64,000 nt of DNA. It comes from Betaproteobacteria bacterium. GTDB lineage: Bacteria; Pseudomonadota; Gammaproteobacteria; Burkholderiales; Sulfuricellaceae. The DNA lies in the NCBI GenBank assembly GCA_021373185.1, contig JAJFTF010000006.1, positions 35,470-99,469 of the forward strand, given 5' to 3'. Made by a program: the position numbers and the translations under genes. Below are positions 26,780-35,809 of the stretch, piece after piece (position 1 is the stretch's first letter; each line of letters opens with the position of its first letter). The notes below the pieces were generated by a model. It was not told the DNA's origin and made no database searches. It was given only the letters and a program-made list of their open reading frames with translations.

Positions 26780-27559
26780 TTAAGGGTTCATGGAAACCAG
26801 CCTGCGCACCCGTTCCAGGTCTTCCTGCGTGTCCACTCCGGCAACGGGCGCCTCCGCGACGACCGCAACACCGATACGATAGCCGTGCCACAGCGCCCGC
26901 AACTGCTCCAGAGCCTCGAATTGCTCGATGGCGGCTGGCTCCAGTAGGTTATAGACTTTCAGAAATGCGCTGCGGTAAGCGTAAATGCCGATATGACGGT
27001 ACGCCGGCAAGCCATCGGGGAGCGAGGGGTAAGGCGTGATGGATGCAGATTGAGACCAGGCATCGCGGGCATAAGGAATCGGCGCACGGCTGAAATACAG
27101 TGCATAACCCTCTCGGTCGGTCACCACCTTGACGATATTCGGGTTAAACAGATCGGCGCCATCATGGATGACATGGCAGGCAGTGGCAATCGCCGCCAGC
27201 GGACGATCATGCAATTGCTGCGCCACTTGCCGGATCAGGGACGGCGCGATCAGCGGCTCATCGCCCTGCACGTTGACGACGATAGTTTCGTCGCTCCAGC
27301 CGCGCTGGCTCGCCACCTCGGCAATCCGGTCGGTGCCTGAGGGATGGTCGGGCGAAGTCATGCAAACCTGACAACCGTGATCGCGTACCGCATCCGCAAT
27401 GCCTTGATGGTCGGTCGCCACCCAGACTTCATCCGCGCCGCTTTCGAGCGCCCGTTCGACCACATGCGCCACCATCGGACGACCGCCGATATCGAGCAGC
27501 GGCTTGCCGGGCAAACGGGTGGAAGCGAAACGCGCCGGGATGACAACCTTGAAATTCAT
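26780..27559 (-). CDS. kdsB: CMP-Kdo synthetase
   Basis: A 259-residue cytidylyltransferase activating Kdo for lipopolysaccharide. The N-terminal [21 protein letters not shown] binds [12 protein letters not shown] holds the metal-binding aspartate; [10 protein letters not shown] is also family-specific. I chose the ATG at 27559, where the family starts ([13 protein letters not shown]). The reading frame stays open upstream through five 9-bp repeats but has no good start there. It follows lpxK and ycaR, the common lipid A gene order. Confidence 0.95.
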   Translation of the reverse strand: MNFKVVIPARFASTRLPGKPLLDIGGRPMVAHVVERALESGADEVWVATDHQGIADAVRDHGCQVCMTSPDHPSGTDRIAEVASQRGWSDETIVVNVQGDEPLIAPSLIRQVAQQLHDRPLAAIATACHVIHDGADLFNPNIVKVVTDREGYALYFSRAPIPYARDAWSQSASITPYPSLPDGLPAYRHIGIYAYRSAFLKVYNLLEPAAIEQFEALEQLRALWHGYRIGVAVVAEAPVAGVDTQEDLERVRRLVSMNP

Positions 27560-27571
27560 ATTCAACTTCTT

Positions 27572-27616
27572 TGACACGAATGACACGAATGACACGAATG
27601 ACACGAATGACACGAA
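27572..27616. repeat. Five tandem copies of a 9-bp repeat upstream of kdsB
   Basis: TGACACGAA is repeated five times without error (27572-27616), ending 13 bp before the kdsB start on the minus strand. Each unit is three codons, so copy-number change would not shift frame. Downstream (27625-27680) related words CACGAATAA and TTATTCGTG form an imperfect inverted repeat. Confidence 0.85.
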
Positions 27617-27687
27617 TAGGCAGAAATGTTCACGAATAATTCAAGTGCATTTGTGAACATTCGTGTTATTCGTGGTTAATTTGCAAG

Positions 27688-27867
27688 CTAAATCTCTTCC
27701 TCGGGCGGCAATTTGCGCGCCTCATCTTCCAGCATCACCGGAATATCGTCGCGCACCGGAAAGGCCAGCCGGCAGGGCTTGCAAATCAGTTCCTGCTCGG
27801 CTTTCTTGTAGACCAACGGCCCTTTGCACAGGGGGCATACCAGAATTTCAAGTAGTTTTGCGTCCAT
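27688..27867 (-). CDS. ycaR: Trm112/YcaR-like zinc-ribbon protein
   Basis: A 59-residue protein with one zinc ribbon (CPLCKG and CKPC) and the family C-terminal part [16 protein letters not shown]. Trm112-type proteins activate methyltransferases in other organisms; in Proteobacteria the gene usually sits between lpxK and kdsB, as here. It starts at an ATG 6 bases after GAGGA and overlaps the lpxK 3' end by 20 bp. Confidence 0.92.
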   Translation of the reverse strand: MDAKLLEILVCPLCKGPLVYKKAEQELICKPCRLAFPVRDDIPVMLEDEARKLPPEEEI

Positions 27868-28858
27868 CAATATTCCTCAATTTTTGCACTATCATTTGTC
27901 CGAAAGCCGGCGGCAATATAGCCTCTACCGCCAGCACCCAATAATTTTCGGCGGCGAAAGCGCCGCACTTCACCGCGTCTTTCTCGGTCATCAGCAACGC
28001 ATCGGCATCGTCGTAACGCAGATCCTGCGACCGATAAGCGCAGTGATCCGGGAAAGCATGCGCCTCAAATTCCAGGCCAAGCCCGCGCAAGTGGGCGAAA
28101 AACCGGTTTGGGTTGCCGATACCGGCCAAGGCATGGAGTTTCTTGCCGCGCAGAGCATCGACCTCAACATGCAGATCCGGGTTGCGCAGATTGTAAAACA
28201 CCCGGCCTTGCAGCCGCATTTCAAACTCGTTGCGAAGCGGCGCACCCGGTTGCAGGCTACCGCCATTCACCACCACCGCATCGACCGAGCGCAGACGCGA
28301 AACGCCTTCACGCAATGGCCCGGCTGGCATCGGTAGGCCGTTGCCAAAGCGGCGCTCGGCGTCCACCACCACAATTTCAACGTCACGACCAAGGCGGTAA
28401 TGCTGCAAGCCATCGTCGCTCAACAACACATCGCACTCCGGGTGCGCCGACAGCAACGCTTTCCCCGCCGCGACCCGGTCACGACCGATCCAGACCGGAC
28501 AACCGCCTTTTTTCGCCAGCAGCAGCGGCTCATCGCCCACCATGGCCGGATCGCTTCCGGCATCGACCGGCATCGCGCGGTCTGCGCCGCCGCCATAGCC
28601 ACGGCTGATAATTCCGGGGCGGAACCCATGCTGCCGCAAAAAATCGGCCAGCCAAAGCACCAAAGGGGTCTTGCCGGTACCGCCGACATTGATATTGCCG
28701 ACCACGACTACCGGCGCCCGCAAGCGAACAGTACGCAATAGCCCGGCGCGATAAAGCGAGCGCCGCAACGCCGAAACCAGCCAGAACAGGATGCCCAGAG
28801 GAAGCAGGGCGAAATGCCAGAGTGTCAGATGCTGCCACTGTCGTTGCAGCCAACTCAT
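27848..28858 (-). CDS. lpxK: Tetraacyldisaccharide 4'-kinase
   Basis: A 336-residue membrane-associated kinase adding the 4'-phosphate of lipid A. It has an N-terminal hydrophobic segment ([19 protein letters not shown]), Walker [13 protein letters not shown] (about residues 54-65), [16 protein letters not shown], and [10 protein letters not shown] near the end. Length is typical. It follows exbD by 38 bp and overlaps ycaR. Confidence 0.96.
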   Translation of the reverse strand: MSWLQRQWQHLTLWHFALLPLGILFWLVSALRRSLYRAGLLRTVRLRAPVVVVGNINVGGTGKTPLVLWLADFLRQHGFRPGIISRGYGGGADRAMPVDAGSDPAMVGDEPLLLAKKGGCPVWIGRDRVAAGKALLSAHPECDVLLSDDGLQHYRLGRDVEIVVVDAERRFGNGLPMPAGPLREGVSRLRSVDAVVVNGGSLQPGAPLRNEFEMRLQGRVFYNLRNPDLHVEVDALRGKKLHALAGIGNPNRFFAHLRGLGLEFEAHAFPDHCAYRSQDLRYDDADALLMTEKDAVKCGAFAAENYWVLAVEAILPPAFGQMIVQKLRNIDGRKTT

Positions 28859-28896
28859 GGGTGCCTCACGTCATCCGGGATCAACAATCCCAACCC

Positions 28897-29319
28897 TTAT
28901 TTTGCAGGGCTCGACTGGGTGGCAAAGGTAATATGGCTATAGCCCGCCTGGCGCGCGGCCTCCATCACATTCACCACAGACTGGTGTGTCGCCTTGGCGT
29001 CGGCATTGATAATGATTACCGGGTCCGGCTTGCCTTCTGCGGCACGCCGTAGCGCGAGGCCGATCGCCTCGACACCGGAATCGGCCATGGCAGAATTGTT
29101 GATCAGGTAACGTCCGCCCGCATCCACCGCCACATTGATAGAAAGAGGTTTGTCCGCCGATTTTTCCGCTTCGGCGGTCGGCAGGTTGATCTGCAATTCG
29201 GCGATCTGGGAGAAGGTGGTGGTGACCATCAGAAAAATCAGAATCACCAGCAACACATCGATCATGGGAATCAGGTTGATCTCGGGGTCTTCCTTGGCCT
29301 TGCCGCGCTGGAAATCCAT
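28897..29319 (-). CDS. exbD: ExbD/TolR-type proton-channel accessory protein
   Basis: A 140-residue inner-membrane protein. One transmembrane helix (NLIPMIDVLLVILIFLMVTT, about residues 15-34) carries the conserved aspartate (D21); a periplasmic domain follows. With ExbB it uses the proton gradient to energise outer-membrane functions. The exbB-exbD-lpxK order suggests a link to envelope biogenesis, but sequence alone does not separate ExbD from TolR use; no tonB or tolA is present nearby. Confidence 0.92.
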   Translation of the reverse strand: MDFQRGKAKEDPEINLIPMIDVLLVILIFLMVTTTFSQIAELQINLPTAEAEKSADKPLSINVAVDAGGRYLINNSAMADSGVEAIGLALRRAAEGKPDPVIIINADAKATHQSVVNVMEAARQAGYSHITFATQSSPAK

Positions 29320-29329
29320 AGTCAGACGT

Positions 29330-29962
29330 TCACTTCCGCTCGCCGTGGATGATTTTCACCAACTTTATCGCTTGCTGTTCCATTTCCAGCACCAGCGCTT
29401 CGGCACGGGCACGTAGATAGCGATAGAAAATCATGCTGGGAATTGCCACGATCAGGCCCATGGCGGTGTTGTACAGCGCGACCGAAATGCCGTGCGCCAG
29501 TTCGGCGGGGCTGCCGCCGGACGGTCTGAGCGCGCCAAAAATTTCCACCATGCCGATGACGGTGCCGAACAGCCCGAGCAACGGGCTCACCGAGGCGATG
29601 GTGCCGAGCGTATTGAGCGAAACCAGAAAAGACAGGCCGAATTTCAGGCGGGGCTGCTCGATCTCGTGGGCGACCCGACGTCCGACCTCCTCGATCTCCT
29701 CCTGCATCACCTCGCGCGAACTCTTGGTATTCCTCAAGCCTGCGGCGAAAATTTGCCCCAACGGAGAATGACGCTCAAGTTGCGCCACCTTGTCGGCATT
29801 CATCGCGCCCTGTTTGATCCATTCCTGCACTTGCGGCAAAAGCACCTTGGGTGCAACCAGGTTGAACGTCCACAAATGCCAACCGATGATCGTCAATGAA
29901 ATCACCGATGCAATAATCAGAGGCCAGATCGGCCAGCCCGCCGCTTGAATAATCGATAACAC
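29330..29962 (-). CDS. exbB: ExbB/TolQ/MotA-type proton-channel protein
   Basis: A 210-residue inner-membrane protein with three hydrophobic segments (about 12-33, 112-140, 157-180). The channel motif LGLFGTVIGMVEIFGAL is typical. It begins with a GTG at 29962, preceded by GGGAG/AAGG. It heads the exbB-exbD-lpxK-ycaR-kdsB run on the minus strand, transcribed away from xseA. Confidence 0.92.
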   Translation of the reverse strand: MLSIIQAAGWPIWPLIIASVISLTIIGWHLWTFNLVAPKVLLPQVQEWIKQGAMNADKVAQLERHSPLGQIFAAGLRNTKSSREVMQEEIEEVGRRVAHEIEQPRLKFGLSFLVSLNTLGTIASVSPLLGLFGTVIGMVEIFGALRPSGGSPAELAHGISVALYNTAMGLIVAIPSMIFYRYLRARAEALVLEMEQQAIKLVKIIHGERK

Positions 29963-30310
29963 GCGCCCTTACTCCCAATGATTTCAGCACCCGGAAAACC
30001 CCATAACTTTAGCCTGCCTCAGTGTTTTCGGCAAGTATGGTTAAGTTCGGCATGAGGAAACTTTGTTAACCCATTGCCACCAAGACAAATTTATTACTAT
30101 CCACAAATACTGTGGATAACACTGTGGGCAAATTGTATGCACTTGCCTTAACCCACCCGGCAAAAAGAAGAATTTCCTGCTGACCAAAAAACAGACAGCA
30201 AATTTGTTATTTATAATCAATGGCATATTAAATACACAATGGTCTCATGGAGATAGCAAATCACCACCGCAGAAACGCAACAAACTTGTGGATTAATGTA
30301 GAATGCAAAT
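29963..30310. promoter_or_regulatory. Divergent exbB/xseA intergenic region with DnaA-box-like words
   Basis: 348 bp, AT-rich, no ORF. TATCCACA-N5-TGTGGATA (30098-30118) is a perfect inverted repeat; the right arm is a consensus DnaA box (TGTGGATAA, 30111-30119). Looser copies follow (TGTGGGCAA near 30122, TGTGGATTA near 30290). A TATAAT word is at 30212-30217, without a good -35. Promoters for both genes must lie here. Confidence 0.55.
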
Positions 30311-31660
30311 ATGCTTTTACCCCCTGCACTTACAGCCGAAACTCCAGTCATCAGCGTCAGCGAACTGAATCGCCGCGCCAAACAACTACTGGAACAGAAT
30401 TTTCCTCTGACCTGGATCTCCGGCGAAGTATCCAACTTTACTGCCGCCGCATCGGGGCACTGGTATTTCTCCCTCAAGGACGGCCAAGCGCAAGTGCGCT
30501 GTGCAATGTTCCGCCACAAAAACCAATACCTCGATTGGCTCCCCCGCAACGGCGACCAGATCGAAGTGCGAGCCCTGGTCACCCTGTACGAACCGCGCGG
30601 CGAATACCAACTCACCATCGAAAATATCCGGCGTGCCGGGCTGGGGGCGCTGTACGAAGCTTATGCCAAGCTCAAGGCACGAATGGAAAAGGAAGGGCTG
30701 TTCGACGAGACCGGCAAAAAGCCCCTGCCCGCTTTTCCCCGCCAGATCGGCATTATCACCTCCCCCGCCGCCGCCGCGCTGCGCGATGTGATCACCACCC
30801 TGCGGCGGCGCATGCCTTCAATCCCGCTGATCCTCTACCCCACCCCGGTGCAGGGCGAAGGTGCTGCAGCCAAAATCGCCGAGGCGATACGCGCAGCAGC
30901 CCAGCGCAATGAATGCGACGTGCTGATCGTCTGCCGCGGCGGCGGCAGCATCGAAGACCTGTGGGCTTTCAACGAAGAAGTCGTGGCGCGGGCGATCCAT
31001 GCCTGCACCATCCCGGTCGTCAGCGGCGTCGGCCATGAGACCGATGTCACCATCAGCGATTTCGTCGCCGACCGGCGCGCGCCCACGCCGACTGCCGCCG
31101 CAGAACTGGTCAGCCCCAATCGCGCCGACTTGCTGCACCGGCTCGAAGTCGTGCATGGCCGATTAAACCGCCGTATGGCGCAAAGGCTTGAACAGCACAT
31201 GCAAAAAGTGGATTACCTGTCGCGCCGCCTGGTTCATCCGGGTGAACGGCTGAACGCGCGCCTGACGCACCTCGGCCACTTGAACCAGCGCCTGAGTACC
31301 ACCACGAGCCACGCACTCGCCGAAAACGGCTGGCGCTTGCAAAAACTGGCCCATCGCCTGGCTGCGGCCACGCCCGACATCGAATCGCGGCTAGCGCAGC
31401 AGCGGGAATTGGCGCAACGCCTGCAGCATGCCCTGTCCAGACAAATGCATGGCCACCAAACCGTGCTGCAAGGGCTGCAGACCAGCCTCGCCCATCTCAA
31501 CCCGCAATCGGTACTCGAACGCGGCTTCAGTCTCGTGCGCTCGCCCGAAGGAAAGATTGTCCGCGACAGTGCCGAAATTGCGCTGAATGACGGGCTGTCC
31601 ATCACCTTTGCACACGGCAGCGCTGTCGCCAAAGTCATCAGCAAGGAGGACGACCGGTGA
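30311..31660 (+). CDS. xseA: Exodeoxyribonuclease VII large subunit
   Basis: A 449-residue nuclease subunit degrading single-stranded DNA. N-terminal OB fold (ISVSELNRRAKQLLE, WISGEVSNFTAAASGHWYFS) and catalytic domain (GIITSPAAAALRDV, CRGGGSIEDLWAFNEE, VSGVGHETDVTISDFVAD), then a coiled-coil tail. The small subunit xseB is not in the window. Its stop overlaps the next start (GTGA), and the last codons contain an AGGAGG for that gene. Confidence 0.97.
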   Translation: MLLPPALTAETPVISVSELNRRAKQLLEQNFPLTWISGEVSNFTAAASGHWYFSLKDGQAQVRCAMFRHKNQYLDWLPRNGDQIEVRALVTLYEPRGEYQLTIENIRRAGLGALYEAYAKLKARMEKEGLFDETGKKPLPAFPRQIGIITSPAAAALRDVITTLRRRMPSIPLILYPTPVQGEGAAAKIAEAIRAAAQRNECDVLIVCRGGGSIEDLWAFNEEVVARAIHACTIPVVSGVGHETDVTISDFVADRRAPTPTAAAELVSPNRADLLHRLEVVHGRLNRRMAQRLEQHMQKVDYLSRRLVHPGERLNARLTHLGHLNQRLSTTTSHALAENGWRLQKLAHRLAAATPDIESRLAQQRELAQRLQHALSRQMHGHQTVLQGLQTSLAHLNPQSVLERGFSLVRSPEGKIVRDSAEIALNDGLSITFAHGSAVAKVISKEDDR

Positions 31661-32901
31661 ATTTTCGATTCTGGAAAAAGAAACCTATTGCCGAGAAAGA
31701 GGGCGAGGAGACTACCGACAAAACAGCCGTCGCCGATGAAACCGATCCAAAACCGGCCAAGCCGGGCTGGTTCGCACGCCTGAAAAGCGCCCTGAAGCCC
31801 GCCCGCAAGAAAGACGAGGGTGAGCCTGAAACCCGCGCGGAGCGTGCCGACGAAGATCACAAAGACCACAAACCGCCCCGGTCTGACAAATCAGCCGGCA
31901 TCGATGAGGATGAATCCAAACCGGTCAAGGCCGGCTTCCTGACTCGCCTGAAAAATGCACTTAGCCCCTCGCGCAAAAAAGGCGAGCCCGGCGACAAGGA
32001 TGAGCCTGAAACTCGTGCCGAACATGCTGGCGAAGATCACAAAGACCACAAACAGTCTCGACCGCATAAAGCGACCGACGACGATGACGAGGAATCCAAA
32101 CCGGCCAGAAAAAGCTTCCTGGTTCGGCTGAAGGACACGCTGCACCTCTCGCGCAAAAAAGGCGCGCCCGATGAAGAAAGCGTGCCAGAACATCCCGCCA
32201 AACACGCTGACAAAAAAGCACCCGATCCGCACCACAAAAAATCGGGTACGCGAGAACTCAGAAAATCGGAAGAGGAAGAGATAGCAGAGCAGTCCGTCCA
32301 CAAACATGGCAAGAAAAAATGGCTCATTCTTGCGCTCCTGATCCTGCTCATCGGCGGCGGCTTTGCCGCTTGGAAATGGCTGCCATCAGATCACAAAGCG
32401 CCGCCAACTGCCGCGCAAAAACAGGAAAAAGCCGGGGAGACGCCCGCGTCAGAACCGACCGAGGCCGCCGCACTTTCTGAAGCGGCTGAAAAAGCTCAAG
32501 CCGAAGCAACCGCCATGGCCGAAGCAGCAGAACAGGCACAAGCCGAGGCCGCCGCACAGGCCGAAGCGGCTGCGCAAGCCAAAGCCGAAGCGGAGGCTGC
32601 CGCGCAGGCGAAAGCAGCAGAACAGGCTGAAACGGCCACTCCCGCCTCAGCCGACACCAACGTCCAGGCGCAGCTCGAAGCATTGCGAAAACAAAATCAG
32701 GAAATGCAAACGCAACTGGAATCGCTGAAAAGCCAGAGCCACCCCCCAACCAGACCGTCAGGCGCTGCGGCAAGATCGCCCGGGGAAGTGCTGATCATCA
32801 ACGGCAAAAACACCAAGGAAAGCACGCAGGGGCTGAAGCAAGTCATTGAAGAAATGAATGCCGCGTCCGGCATCAAACGCGAGCAGAAACCGGCAAAATA
32901 A
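31657..32901 (+). CDS. Single-pass membrane protein with three FtsY-like amphipathic repeats and a coiled coil
   Basis: A 414-residue protein that I do not recognise as a family. Residues 31-168 hold three repeats, each with a basic amphipathic segment: GWFARLKSALKPARKK (37-52), GFLTRLKNALSPSRKK (93-108) and SFLVRLKDTLHLSRKK (153-168). They are separated by acidic/His linkers (EPETRAE, EDHKDHK). The segments resemble the membrane-targeting helix of FtsY. One transmembrane helix follows (about 221-239), then an Ala/Glu/Gln coiled coil (265-335) and a short C-terminal region. It starts at a GTG overlapping the xseA stop, with AGGAGG 7 bases before. Topology: N-terminus inside, coiled coil outside (inferred). 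Repeats are also visible at the DNA level. Confidence 0.8.
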   Translation: MNFRFWKKKPIAEKEGEETTDKTAVADETDPKPAKPGWFARLKSALKPARKKDEGEPETRAERADEDHKDHKPPRSDKSAGIDEDESKPVKAGFLTRLKNALSPSRKKGEPGDKDEPETRAEHAGEDHKDHKQSRPHKATDDDDEESKPARKSFLVRLKDTLHLSRKKGAPDEESVPEHPAKHADKKAPDPHHKKSGTRELRKSEEEEIAEQSVHKHGKKKWLILALLILLIGGGFAAWKWLPSDHKAPPTAAQKQEKAGETPASEPTEAAALSEAAEKAQAEATAMAEAAEQAQAEAAAQAEAAAQAKAEAEAAAQAKAAEQAETATPASADTNVQAQLEALRKQNQEMQTQLESLKSQSHPPTRPSGAAARSPGEVLIINGKNTKESTQGLKQVIEEMNAASGIKREQKPAK

Positions 32902-33101
32902 CCCTATGGACATCCGCAGTCCGCGGTTAATTTTAAGCGCGGGCTGGATGATGCAAATTTTGTATTTGTGTTGATTTGCAAAACCGCGAATGCCTCAGTC
33001 GTGCCAATTGCTGTCGTTGGAAGCCGGAGCGGAGTACGGTTCTTTGGGAAACAAATCCCCCCTGCTACAATCAGTTAAATGCTTAACCAATGGACTTGAT
33101 T

Positions 33102-34727
33102 ATGAATGACAATATTGCTGCTAAGGTAGTTAAGCCAATCAAAGATCCTCAGCCTTCAGTCGACCGTATTGACGATTTGGCTAAACGCATCTTGAACGGA
33201 GATATCTATCTTCCAAAGTTTCAACGTGAGTTTGTTTGGCAACGGCGACAAGTTATCGACTTGCTAGATTCAGTAGCTAGAAACTATCCGATTGGTAGCA
33301 TCTTACTTTGGCAGAGCAAACAAGAACTACGGAGTGAAAGCAGAATTGCTGATCTCGAGATAAAGCTACCGAAACCTGACTATCCAGTTAACTATTTGCT
33401 CGATGGTCAACAGCGCCTATCTTCGATTTGCGGTGCGTTGTATTGGGAAGGTGGGAATGTAGATAGCCCTTGGAATGTTGCCTTTGATCTGCGGACAAAA
33501 ACATTCGTGCATCTTGATTCTCTCGAAGAACCTGCACAATACCTTGTTAGACTTAATAAGCTGCCGAATCCCTCTGTATTTTTTCTTCATGTTGCAGCGC
33601 TTGATGCGGCTAAGGAATCTGAGCTCGCAAATAATGCTCGAGAATTATTTGATCGTTTTAAAGACTACAAAGTGGCAACTGTAACGCTTGGTGACATGCC
33701 TTTAGCGGATGTCGCTCCTATATTTGAACGCATCAATAGCACGGGTACTCGACTAACAATTGTTGACTTGATGCGAGCGGCGACTTGGAGTCAGGATTTT
33801 GACCTAGTTGATTCGATTGATGAGATTCGCGATGCTCTCGAAGCAAAATCATTTGATGGAATAGAACGTAAGGCTATATTGCGGATAGTTTCCGCTTCTA
33901 TTGGCGGCGGCTTTACAGTAGAAAACATTGATGATATTCGAAAATCGACTACTGACAAATTAAAGGTTGCCGTAAATGCCACAGAAGAAAGCTTAAAGCG
34001 CACAGTAGACTTCCTCTCGACGCATATTAAAGTGCCATCCGCACAAGTAGTGCCATACAGTAATCAAATTGTAGTTCTTGCTGAGATACTTCGAAGGCTA
34101 CCCACGCCAACTCCACAGCAATGGATAGCAATTGAGAATTGGTTCTGGCGTACGGGATTGTCGGGTTATTTTGGCGGCTGGAATTCTGGAATGATGTCGA
34201 CTGACTTGGCTGCAGTGGTTAATTTCACGCAAAGTAAAAGCGTAGAAATTGAAATTCCAACTCAAAAACCTGATAGTAGACTATGGTCAGGGCGGGCATT
34301 TAGACTTAATAATGCGCACTCTAAAATTCTTGCTTTAATCCTTGCATACCAAAATCCCATAGATATTTTGACCGGGCAGGCAATCGATACAAGCAAGGCG
34401 TTGGCATGGCAAAATTCTAAAGAATTCCATCATTTCTTCCCTCAGGCATTTCTGAAAAAGAAAGGTATAGCATTAAACAAAGCATCTGCTCTTGCTAATA
34501 TTGTTTATCTATCATCTTCTAGCAATAAAGAGATCAGTGAAAGTGCTCCTTCTATCTACCTCAAAAAAATACTTGATGATAATGGTGAGAAAGCATTGAA
34601 ATGGCTCGACAGCAATCTTATCGACGAAAACGCGATCAAAGCAGCGCTTGTAGACGACTATGACGCATTTATTCAGGCACGCGCAAATCATATCAACCAC
34701 GTAGCCAGTAAACTTGCGGGGTGGTAG
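33102..34727 (+). CDS. DUF262 protein with C-terminal HNH (GmrSD-like)
   Basis: A 541-residue protein. The N-terminal ParB/DUF262 domain has LPKFQREFVWQRRQVIDLLD and YLLDGQQRLSS; FERINSTGTRLT is also typical. The C-terminal DUF1524/HNH part has FHHFFPQAFLKK and NIVYLSSSSNKEIS. This layout matches GmrS-GmrD-type restriction proteins that attack modified DNA, though many members are uncharacterised. Codons and base content are clearly AT-richer than the neighbours, suggesting recent gain. No partner gene is adjacent. I prefer the ATG at 33102 (GGA 7 bases before) over 33090. Confidence 0.85.
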   Translation: MNDNIAAKVVKPIKDPQPSVDRIDDLAKRILNGDIYLPKFQREFVWQRRQVIDLLDSVARNYPIGSILLWQSKQELRSESRIADLEIKLPKPDYPVNYLLDGQQRLSSICGALYWEGGNVDSPWNVAFDLRTKTFVHLDSLEEPAQYLVRLNKLPNPSVFFLHVAALDAAKESELANNARELFDRFKDYKVATVTLGDMPLADVAPIFERINSTGTRLTIVDLMRAATWSQDFDLVDSIDEIRDALEAKSFDGIERKAILRIVSASIGGGFTVENIDDIRKSTTDKLKVAVNATEESLKRTVDFLSTHIKVPSAQVVPYSNQIVVLAEILRRLPTPTPQQWIAIENWFWRTGLSGYFGGWNSGMMSTDLAAVVNFTQSKSVEIEIPTQKPDSRLWSGRAFRLNNAHSKILALILAYQNPIDILTGQAIDTSKALAWQNSKEFHHFFPQAFLKKKGIALNKASALANIVYLSSSSNKEISESAPSIYLKKILDDNGEKALKWLDSNLIDENAIKAALVDDYDAFIQARANHINHVASKLAGW

Positions 34728-34820
34728 AACGCATAAACGTGCATGACTGTTATGGGTCGATTAGAGACCTTGGACGCCATGCAAAAGCCACGCATTATGG
34801 ATACCAAAAAATTCATTTGC

Positions 34821-35765
34821 TCACAGCTCCCTGCTGAGCCAGTCGAACACCTCGACAGCCAAATCCTTCCCCAGGCAGTCGAATGAAACCACGCCCTCCA
34901 TGCCGCGCAACCAGGTCAGTTGCCGCTTTGCCAGTTGGCGGGTAGCGGCGATGCCTTTTTCGCGCAGTTCCGCCAAGCCAAATTCGCCATCGAGATATTG
35001 CCAAGCCTGGCGGTAGCCGACGCAGCGCATCGACGGCATGGTCGGCTCCAGCGCGAACGTTCGCCTCAACTGCTGCACTTCCTCGATCAATCCCTGCGCC
35101 AGCATGGCATCGAAACGCTGCGCGATGCGCTGGTGCAGCACGGCACGGTCGCTCGGCTGCAAGGCCAGGGCAATCACGCGATAGGGCAATTCGGCAGCCG
35201 CGCCCTGCCCGAACAGCGCCGACATCGGCCTGCCGGTGATTTTGCAAACTTCAAGCGCGCGCTGGATGCGCTGGCTATCGGCAGGATTGAGGCGCGCAGC
35301 CGTCGTCGGATCAAGTCGCGCCAGTTCGGCATGCATGGCGGGCCAGCCTTTTTCCGTGGCCATTGCGTCGATTGCGGCGCGGATGGTCGGGTCGGCTTGC
35401 GGCAGGTCGTCCAGCCCCTGTTGCAGCGCCTTGAAATACAGCATGGTGCCGCCGGTGAGCAGGGGAATCTTGCCGCGCGCGGTGATTTCCGCCATCAGGC
35501 GCAGGGCATCTGCACGGAATTGCGCGGCGGAATAGCTTTGGGTCGGGTCGATGATGTCGATCAGGTGGTGCGGGGCGAGCGCCAGCGTCGCCGCATCCGG
35601 CTTGGCGGTGCCGATGTCCATGCTGCGGTAAACCAGCGCGGAATCGACGCTGACGATCTCGCAGGACAAGCGCTGCACCAGCTCCACCGCCACCCCGGTC
35701 TTGCCGCTGGCCGTAGGGCCCATGAGGAAAATAGCCGGCGGCAATGCTAAATGCGGAGTAGGCAT
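34821..35765 (-). CDS. miaA: tRNA dimethylallyltransferase
   Basis: A 314-residue enzyme adding a dimethylallyl group to A37 of tRNAs reading UNN codons. P-loop [14 protein letters not shown] near residue 16; [16 protein letters not shown]; the conserved [19 protein letters not shown]. It follows mutL by 44 bp. The usual hfq-hflX follow-up is not present; a foreign-looking DUF262 gene is on the other side instead. Confidence 0.96.
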   Translation of the reverse strand: MPTPHLALPPAIFLMGPTASGKTGVAVELVQRLSCEIVSVDSALVYRSMDIGTAKPDAATLALAPHHLIDIIDPTQSYSAAQFRADALRLMAEITARGKIPLLTGGTMLYFKALQQGLDDLPQADPTIRAAIDAMATEKGWPAMHAELARLDPTTAARLNPADSQRIQRALEVCKITGRPMSALFGQGAAAELPYRVIALALQPSDRAVLHQRIAQRFDAMLAQGLIEEVQQLRRTFALEPTMPSMRCVGYRQAWQYLDGEFGLAELREKGIAATRQLAKRQLTWLRGMEGVVSFDCLGKDLAVEVFDWLSREL

Positions 35766-35809
35766 GAGCGCTTATATTTTGGCAAAGACTAACAACAAAT
35801 CCGGCGCGT

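Noticed and set aside
27572..27616. Tandem 9-bp repeats as a possible CRISPR array
   Set aside because: Units are too short and there are no spacers; no cas genes in the window.
29963..30310. DnaA-box cluster as a replication origin
   Set aside because: No dnaA, dnaN, gidA or parAB nearby and too few boxes; more likely a regulatory or titration site.
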